Assembly: GCA_035302865.1 (NCBI GenBank)
Contig: DATGSF010000162.1
Location: forward strand, 1 to 9,307
Source: DATGSF01 sp035302865
GTDB lineage: Bacteria; Bacteroidota; Bacteroidia; Chitinophagales; Chitinophagaceae
Length of the DNA stretch: 9,307 nucleotides
Direction: 5' to 3'
Within the stretch, counting starts at the first letter, position 1. Each line of letters opens with the position of its first letter. Shown here one piece after another: positions 1-6,006 of this stretch. The notes beneath the pieces were generated by a model that did not search any database, was not told the DNA's origin, and saw only the letters and a program-made list of their open reading frames with translations. The translations under genes and the position numbers were made by a program.

Positions 1-3000
1 CGTATTGTTACAAGAGTATTATAAAGATTCAGTTAGCAACAATGCACCAATTAACAATAATTTGCTAAAAAATATTTTAATCAATGGAAGTACTCACCTA
101 TTAACAGAAGGTCCCAATTATCAATATGGCTATGGATTAGTCAATGCTAAGGAAAGTAAAAGAATTTTACAAGAAGGTACTTATTGGGAAGACATCATAC
201 AAAGTAATACTACAAAAACATTTACTTTTCAGGTTCCTAATAATACCACAGAGTTTAAGGTATTACTAAGTTGGAATGACCCTGCAGCTCATCCTAATGC
301 AGCAAAAGCACTAGTGCATGATTTGGATTTAAAAGTAATTGATCCTAATAATAACACTTACTTTCCTTGGGTTTTAAACCCTCTTTCAGATCAAGTAGGA
401 AATCCTGCAATACGCTCCGTGGATACTTTGAATAATTTAGAACAGGTGAGCATTCTCAATCCACTTCCCGGCACTTATACTATCGAAGTTTCAGCTGCGT
501 TTTTATTAGAGAACCAACAAAATTTTGCATTAAGCTATATAATTGACGACAGTTATTTAGACTTACATTATCCTGTGAATAATCTCAGTTTAGATGTAGA
601 TAACAAACTTCATTTTTATTGGGAAAATAGTAAGGATTTACATGGAAACACAGCTTTATTTTATTCCATTGACAATCAATCGAGCTGGATACCAATTAAA
701 ACAGATATTTCTAATAATAAACGGGATTATGAATGGAATGTTCCATCTAGCTTAGCAAACAAAACTTTACAATTTAAAATAGTTAAAGATAATAAAGAAC
801 AAATCTTATCTGATGGAGTGTTCTTTTCTAAACGACCAGAAATTTTCACTCCAAGTTTAGATCAGCAATGTTGGGGAAGTATTAAATTTAATTGGGCACC
901 TTTAGTTGATGTGGATTCTTATGCGGTTTATTTATTAACTGATAAAGAAATAAGGATTACTGATACCACAACAAGTCTGTCTTATAAATTCACAGGACTA
1001 CAAGCTGATAAGACTTATTGGTATGCAGTCGCTCCTATTGCAAATGGAAAACTTGGAATAAGAAGTATTGCGGACTATTTAAAGCCACAGGGTACAAGTT
1101 GTAACGGTAATGGTATAGCAGGAGATTTAACAATTCTAAAAAGCAATAACTTACCCTTTGGAAGAGAAGCCACAAGTAATGCTTTATCGAGCAATGAAGA
1201 GATTCCTATTCGTATAAAAAATATCAGTAACGGCACAATAGCTAATTTCAGAATACATTATACTATAAACAACAACAGTTGGGAGTATCAAGACTTTCTA
1301 GAAAACTTACAATCAAATGAAGAAGCAACAGTATATTTAAGCGCAATCGACCTTTCTATGCCAGGTTTTTATAGCTTTAATGTTGTAATTGAAAATCTAG
1401 ATCAAATTGATCCCATTCCTTCCAATGATAGCTTGAGTTTTACTATTGCTCATTTAGAAAATCCTGAAATTGATTTAAATACTACTTATATAGAAGATTT
1501 TGAAAATTGGAGCAGTTTTGATGAAAGAGAGAATAGTTATGGATTAAATCTTCAAAATTCTTGGGACTTTTTTCCACATACTAATTTTGGTCGAACATAT
1601 ATAACAGATGTTAACCTTTGGGCAATAAATGGTCAAAAAAGTTTATGTTTGGATAATTATAGAAATATTTCTCAAGAATTAGCTGATTCTAGTCAAAATA
1701 CTCTTCGAGCAACTTGGAATCTTGGTCATGAAAATGCCTATCAAAGTGAAATAAAGTTAAAGTTCAATTATATTCTTCACAAAAAGAATACAAATGGAAA
1801 CAAGATACAAATAAGGGGCTCAGACACAAGCAATTGGATTGATGCTTATCTTTTTCCAAATGATGAAGATTCTGCATACAGCATTCAAAATAGCCCTAAC
1901 ATTAGTTTAAGCAAATTATTAAAGGATAATAATCAGAACTTCAGCTCTAGTTTTCAAATGCAAGTTATACAAAGGGATAGTACAAAAATATCATACATAA
2001 ATTATGGAACTGGAATTACACTTGATGATATAGAAATCCATAAAGTATTTAATGATTTGGAACTAAAAGCATTTAATTTAGAAGATAATATAAGTTGTGA
2101 AAACAATTCAATAAACTTTAATATTGAGATTGAGAATCACGTAAACAATACAGTACTTCAAGTTCCTGTAAGCATTTATAATGGAGAAAATTTATTGATT
2201 ACAGAGATTATTGACTCCATAGAGGCACAAAGTATTATTTCATATACTTTTCAATCAGAACTAAGTACAAATTTAGAAGAGATTTATTCTTTATACGCTG
2301 TTTTGCATCACCCTGCAGATAGCTATGCATATAATGATTCAAGTGATATAATACTTATTAGACAACAAAAAACAATAAATAATTTTCCATATTTTGAGAA
2401 TTTCGATAATAGTGATGGTGGCTATTTTTCCTTTGGAAAAAACAACAGCTGGGAATATGGAAAAATAAATAGCTTAGATTTAAAAAATCCATATGAAGAA
2501 AATAAATCTTGGAAAACAAATTTAACGGGGTATTCAAATGCTCAAGAATATTCTTTTTTATATAGTCCTTGCTTTGATATAGGGAATTTACAATCACCTT
2601 ATTTGAGTTTTATGGCATCATTTAGTTTTTCAGATTATAATATAGAAGTTGAGGAAGAAGTTTTAGATTATGCTAAGATAGAGTATTCCTACAATGGCAA
2701 AGATTGGTATGCAATTCCAGACTTATATCAATATTATCTTTATAAAAATTCTGATACTGTTTGGACAGGTGAAGATTTAACTTGGCGTCCCTACTCCTTA
2801 CAAATTCCTCAAGAAGAAGATGTTGTACAGTTTAGATGGTTAATCAAAAATGGAACAGGTGCTACCAAGGAAGGTATAGCAATTGATAATATTCATATTT
2901 ATGATTTCAAATTTCCTATTGGTATTCATGATAGTTTTACTATTGAAAAAGAAATACAAGCTAATGAAGAGGTTTGGGGTGTTGAAAATCAATCATTAAG

Positions 3001-3970
3001 CTTTTTTGTTCCAGAAAATAATACCTCTTACCTAAAAATCAACAGCTTTTTAAATGCAGAAGCTGAAACTAAAGATGGCTTAGAGGGATTGTATGCGCAA
3101 ATGTGGATTATTAACCCTTTGAATATAAGCGAAAATTATACTATTCAGTTTGCTATATTAGATAGCTTATTGGAGGAAGATAAACTTAAATGTTATAGTT
3201 GTTCTTCTAGAAGCAGTATTTATGATTACGATTTTAATATTTATAGTGGAGATGAAGGTCATATTAATAAAGAAATAAAAGACAATACCGATAATAAATG
3301 GATGAAATATCCATTGAAAGATTTTAATATAATCCCTTATGGAAAAGGATATTTAGTAGAGTTACATGCAAAAGAAAGAGGTGAGGTATGGCTATTAAAT
3401 TCGAGCTTAATAAAGAGAGAAAATCCTAATAAAAGTATTTTATATTGGACTTTAAATCATTTCGATGAAAATGGAGCTGTAATAAAGTGGGAATTTGGAG
3501 AATCAATTATAAATGACATTTCCAGTGTCCAAGTAATGAACTATACTTATAATGAAAATTTTGAGAGTAGAAAGCAGAAATTTATTAATGAAGAAGCAAG
3601 AGTGGTGGACTATCCAGACATACTAGATAATATTGCCAGATATAAATTACGAATTACCACAAGGAATAATCAAGTCTTTTATACACAAGAAAAATCCTTA
3701 ATTTGGGATGAAAATTTATTTTATTGGAAATTATTTCCTAATCCCAATAAAGGGCCTGATTTGAATTTATTTTATGCTATAAATAGTTTAAAACCGATTT
3801 ATTATGAGATAATTCAATCAGATGGAAAAGTTATCGAAAGAAAAACATTAAACTTAAAAGAACAAACAGGTCATATAAAATTACCGAGTTCACATTTAAT
3901 GAATGGAAGTTATTATTTAAAGATTATTCAATCTGATAAAGAAAAGGTTTTTCCTTTTATAAAATTGTAA
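1..3970 (+). CDS. Secreted S8 (subtilisin-like) serine peptidase with T9SS type A C-terminal sorting domain, 5'-truncated
   Basis: This is a probable extracellular or cell-surface endopeptidase, cut by the left edge; the open frame runs from base 2 to a TAA at 3968-3970. Residues are counted from the TTG at 5, which is internal. Residues 1-55 match the end of an S8 domain just past the catalytic Ser (LLQEYY helix, then YGYGLVNA). The Asp, His and Ser of the triad lie outside the window. Residues 57-181 look like the beta-sandwich that follows the catalytic domain in KP-43-type subtilases (LLSWNDP, VHDLDL at 104-109, GTYTIEV). Next come an Ig/FN3-like segment (185-277), an FN3-like domain (278-359), two CARDB-like plus MAM/jelly-roll-like pairs (373-680 and 683-970), an unassigned stretch (971-1144), an FN3-like domain (1145-1235) and a T9SS sorting domain (1243-1321: LFPNPNKG, NGSYYLKI, FIKL end). 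The signal peptide is off-window. The family and secretion route are well supported; the middle domain names are by eye. Confidence 0.9.
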   Translation, partial: VLLQEYYKDSVSNNAPINNNLLKNILINGSTHLLTEGPNYQYGYGLVNAKESKRILQEGTYWEDIIQSNTTKTFTFQVPNNTTEFKVLLSWNDPAAHPNAAKALVHDLDLKVIDPNNNTYFPWVLNPLSDQVGNPAIRSVDTLNNLEQVSILNPLPGTYTIEVSAAFLLENQQNFALSYIIDDSYLDLHYPVNNLSLDVDNKLHFYWENSKDLHGNTALFYSIDNQSSWIPIKTDISNNKRDYEWNVPSSLANKTLQFKIVKDNKEQILSDGVFFSKRPEIFTPSLDQQCWGSIKFNWAPLVDVDSYAVYLLTDKEIRITDTTTSLSYKFTGLQADKTYWYAVAPIANGKLGIRSIADYLKPQGTSCNGNGIAGDLTILKSNNLPFGREATSNALSSNEEIPIRIKNISNGTIANFRIHYTINNNSWEYQDFLENLQSNEEATVYLSAIDLSMPGFYSFNVVIENLDQIDPIPSNDSLSFTIAHLENPEIDLNTTYIEDFENWSSFDERENSYGLNLQNSWDFFPHTNFGRTYITDVNLWAINGQKSLCLDNYRNISQELADSSQNTLRATWNLGHENAYQSEIKLKFNYILHKKNTNGNKIQIRGSDTSNWIDAYLFPNDEDSAYSIQNSPNISLSKLLKDNNQNFSSSFQMQVIQRDSTKISYINYGTGITLDDIEIHKVFNDLELKAFNLEDNISCENNSINFNIEIENHVNNTVLQVPVSIYNGENLLITEIIDSIEAQSIISYTFQSELSTNLEEIYSLYAVLHHPADSYAYNDSSDIILIRQQKTINNFPYFENFDNSDGGYFSFGKNNSWEYGKINSLDLKNPYEENKSWKTNLTGYSNAQEYSFLYSPCFDIGNLQSPYLSFMASFSFSDYNIEVEEEVLDYAKIEYSYNGKDWYAIPDLYQYYLYKNSDTVWTGEDLTWRPYSLQIPQEEDVVQFRWLIKNGTGATKEGIAIDNIHIYDFKFPIGIHDSFTIEKEIQANEEVWGVENQSLSFFVPENNTSYLKINSFLNAEAETKDGLEGLYAQMWIINPLNISENYTIQFAILDSLLEEDKLKCYSCSSRSSIYDYDFNIYSGDEGHINKEIKDNTDNKWMKYPLKDFNIIPYGKGYLVELHAKERGEVWLLNSSLIKRENPNKSILYWTLNHFDENGAVIKWEFGESIINDISSVQVMNYTYNENFESRKQKFINEEARVVDYPDILDNIARYKLRITTRNNQVFYTQEKSLIWDENLFYWKLFPNPNKGPDLNLFYAINSLKPIYYEIIQSDGKVIERKTLNLKEQTGHIKLPSSHLMNGSYYLKIIQSDKEKVFPFIKL

Positions 3971-3980
3971 TTATAAAATA

Positions 3981-4010
3981 ATACAGCTTGTCATTGATGA
4001 CAAGCTGTAT
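3981..4010. terminator. Bidirectional intrinsic terminator between converging genes
   Basis: A perfect 13-bp inverted repeat, ATACAGCTTGTCA / TGACAAGCTGTAT, encloses a 4-base TTGA loop. It starts 10 bases after the stop of the S8 peptidase gene and lies 50 bases beyond the stop of the minus-strand reductase gene. On the + strand it is followed by CGTTTTATAG, and on the - strand by TATTTTATAA, so each direction has a short U-rich tail. The placement and symmetry suit termination of both converging transcripts. The U-tracts are short, so termination strength is uncertain. Confidence 0.85.
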
Positions 4011-4060
4011 CGTTTTATAGTCTTTACTTTGAATTAGAACCTTAGTTTTTAAGAAGATAT

Positions 4061-4927
4061 TTATTTATTTTGCAAATATTCTAAAACTGAGGTAAATCGA
4101 AATGTTGGAAATTCTTTTAAAAATTTCATTGAAATAAATCCACCACGTAATGGACGCATAGCTGCTTGATTTAAATCAATGGTTTCTTTCGGTACTATAG
4201 TTATTTTATCATATTTATAGTAATCAAGAACGGTTTGTGCCAAGCTTACGCGATTCATATATTCTTTACCTCCTATGTGGTAAATACCTTTTTTATTATT
4301 AGAAATCAAAGTTTCCATTGCATTAGCAATATCACCAGCGTAAGTTGGGTTCGCAAACTGATCTACTGGTAAATGCAGTACTTTTTCTTCTTTATTTTCT
4401 ATCCACTGTTCAATTCTTGATACAAAGTTTTTATTTCTAACCTCCTCACCATAAACATTAGTTACTCTAAGAATTAAATATTTATCCCAATTATTAATGA
4501 TGAAGCGTTCTGCAATTAATTTATGTTCTCCATATACATTTAATGGACGCGGAGTTGCAGGTTCTGTATAAGGACCTAAGTGTCCATTAAAAACATAATC
4601 TGTTGATAAGAAAACAAATAATGCATCAAGTCTTTGTGCTAATTCAAGAAGATTCTGTGTACTTTTCACTGTTTTATCGAAAGATTCCATCTCATTTTCT
4701 TCTGCATAATCTACATGCGTTAAAGCCCCGCAATGCACAATAACATCGGGTTTGAACGCTTGAATATCAAAGTTTTCTTTTTCTTCTAAATCTAAGGTAT
4801 TAAAATATACCGTATTCTCTGTTGGATAAGAAAAGTGTGTACCACATACTTCATACCCTTTTTCTTTAAAAACCTTTTGTACGTACCCTCCTACTAATCC
4901 CGATGCGCCTGCAATAAAAATCTTCAT
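4061..4927 (-). CDS. RmlD-like SDR family reductase (dTDP-4-dehydrorhamnose reductase family)
   Basis: This 288-residue protein is an NAD(P)-dependent extended short-chain dehydrogenase of the RmlD_sub_bind type, and its length is normal for the family. The N-terminal Rossmann motif is GASGLVG (7-13). The active site is present: STDYVFNG (108-115) supplies the Ser/Thr, and YGEHK (132-136) supplies the catalytic Tyr132 and Lys136. The substrate-side pattern NPTYAGDIANAM (193-204) and the C-terminal RPLRGG (258-263) also fit RmlD. True RmlD reduces dTDP-4-dehydro-6-deoxy-L-mannose to dTDP-L-rhamnose in the cytoplasm for surface polysaccharide synthesis. No rmlA, rmlB or rmlC gene is in the window, so the substrate is not established and I give no symbol. 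The ATG at 4925-4927 is the first possible start with the full Rossmann strand. No Shine-Dalgarno sequence is visible. The gene begins 27 bp after the fbp stop with no promoter box between, so it is probably transcribed with fbp. Confidence 0.88.
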   Translation of the reverse strand: MKIFIAGASGLVGGYVQKVFKEKGYEVCGTHFSYPTENTVYFNTLDLEEKENFDIQAFKPDVIVHCGALTHVDYAEENEMESFDKTVKSTQNLLELAQRLDALFVFLSTDYVFNGHLGPYTEPATPRPLNVYGEHKLIAERFIINNWDKYLILRVTNVYGEEVRNKNFVSRIEQWIENKEEKVLHLPVDQFANPTYAGDIANAMETLISNNKKGIYHIGGKEYMNRVSLAQTVLDYYKYDKITIVPKETIDLNQAAMRPLRGGFISMKFLKEFPTFRFTSVLEYLQNK

Positions 4928-4954
4928 TATTTTAAATTATTTTTAATAGTTTTA

Positions 4955-5965
4955 TTATTTCTGTACAAACTTCTGTACTTCCTCTATCATTTTTTTGGAT
5001 CCAATAAAAATTGATGTTCTTTGATGTAAATCGTTTGGCATTATTTCCAATATATCTTTTTGATGTGAAATCGCCTTTCCTCCTGCTTTCTCAACTATAA
5101 ATGCCATAGGATTACATTCATATTGAAGACGTAATTTTCCAGAATCATTTTTCTTATCATTAGGGTACATGAAAATTCCACCTTTTATTAATGTTCTATG
5201 CATATCTGAAACCATAGAACCTATATATCTATGCTTATAAGGTCTTCCTTCTTCTTTATTTTCTTCCATACAGAATTGCAAATATTCTTTCATTTCAGGT
5301 AGGAAATGAATGGTATTACCTTGATTTACGGAATAAATATTCCCATTCTCAGGGATTTTCATATCAGGATGTGATAAACAAAACTCTCCTATTGAAGGTT
5401 CTAAAGTAAATCCATTTACACCTAATTTTGTTGCATAAACTAACATTGTACTACTTCCATAAACCACATACCCTGCTGCCAATAAATCTTTACCAGGCTG
5501 TAGAAAATCCTCCTTTGTGCATAAAGTCCCTAAAGGCGTTACTCTTTTATAAATTGAAAAAATAGTTCCAATAGAAGCATTAACATCTATATTTGAAGAA
5601 CCGTCTAAAGGATCAAAAAGAACAACATATTTTGAATTTTTTGAAAACTCATCTTCAAATGCCAGAAATTCATCATTTTCTTCCGATCCAATCCCTGAAC
5701 ATTCATTACTATTTTTTAGAACTTTAATCAACACATCATCTGCAAAAACATCTAATTTCATTTGTTCCTCACCTTGCACATTCGTATTGCCGTATTTTCC
5801 AATTATATCTACTAATCCGGCCTTATTAACTTGATTATTGATTAATTTACAAGCTAAAGAAATATCCCTTAATAAAGCTGACAACTCTCCAGTAGCTTCT
5901 GGAAATTCACGAGTTTGCTTAATAGTAAATTCATCTAAAGTAATGAGTTTTTGACTTTGATCCAT
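4955..5965 (-). CDS. fbp: Fructose-1,6-bisphosphatase, class I
   Basis: The enzyme hydrolyses fructose 1,6-bisphosphate to fructose 6-phosphate and phosphate, the committed cytoplasmic step of gluconeogenesis. It is 336 residues, the normal class I length, and matches the eukaryotic-type enzyme throughout. Metal-binding and catalytic residues are present in SEEN (Glu95, Glu96) and FDPLDGSSN (Asp118, Asp121). Sugar-phosphate-site segments RYIGSMVSDMHRT (246-258) and GKLRLQYECNPMAF (276-289) are intact. The AMP-inhibition site of animal FBPases looks largely kept: ATGELS (24-29) and Lys112-Tyr113, with Lys140-Arg141 near the Arg140 equivalent. Allosteric AMP inhibition is therefore plausible, though inferred. 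The ATG at 5963-5965 is preceded by an AT-rich leader without a Shine-Dalgarno sequence and by a TAnnTTTG box 18 bases upstream. fbp is probably the first gene of a two-gene unit with the reductase. No damage to the reading frame is seen. Confidence 0.97.
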   Translation of the reverse strand: MDQSQKLITLDEFTIKQTREFPEATGELSALLRDISLACKLINNQVNKAGLVDIIGKYGNTNVQGEEQMKLDVFADDVLIKVLKNSNECSGIGSEENDEFLAFEDEFSKNSKYVVLFDPLDGSSNIDVNASIGTIFSIYKRVTPLGTLCTKEDFLQPGKDLLAAGYVVYGSSTMLVYATKLGVNGFTLEPSIGEFCLSHPDMKIPENGNIYSVNQGNTIHFLPEMKEYLQFCMEENKEEGRPYKHRYIGSMVSDMHRTLIKGGIFMYPNDKKNDSGKLRLQYECNPMAFIVEKAGGKAISHQKDILEIMPNDLHQRTSIFIGSKKMIEEVQKFVQK

Positions 5966-5983
5966 TATTAAAATATTTTATTG

Positions 5984-5991
5984 CAAAGATA
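5984..5991 (-). promoter_or_regulatory. Bacteroidota-type -7 promoter box upstream of fbp
   Basis: Read on the minus strand the bases are TATCTTTG, an exact match to the Bacteroidota primary sigma -7 consensus TAnnTTTG. The box ends 18 bases before the fbp ATG, which would give a leader of about a dozen bases, as is common in this phylum. It lies in the 41-bp gap after the M1 peptidase stop. A clear -33 TTTG box at the usual spacing is not present; only T-rich sequence (GTTTT) lies about 17 bases upstream, so strength is uncertain. Confidence 0.7.
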
Positions 5992-6001
5992 AGATATCTT
6001 A
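5990..6001. repeat. 12-bp perfect palindrome next to the fbp promoter
   Basis: TAAGATATCTTA reads the same on both strands and overlaps the upstream edge of the TAnnTTTG box by two bases. Its place between the -7 box and the expected -33 region is where a repressor dimer could block RNA polymerase, so it might be an operator for fbp. It is short and AT-rich, so chance is a real alternative. It has no loop and no following T-run on the minus strand, so it does not look like a terminator for the peptidase gene. Confidence 0.35.
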
Positions 6002-6006
6002 CTTGT

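Noticed and set aside
5..7. TTG as an alternative start of the left-hand gene
   Set aside because: The frame is open to the window edge and the protein begins in the middle of an S8 domain, so this is an internal Leu codon.
2358..2597. 79-residue open frame on the minus strand
   Set aside because: It lies wholly inside the S8 protease coding region, antisense to it, and its translation is low-complexity Phe/Tyr/His/Asn-rich with no recognisable motif.
3971..4060. Hairpin as a small RNA gene or a mobile-element end
   Set aside because: There is no promoter box, no target-site duplication and no transposase nearby; the position between two converging stops is best explained as a terminator.
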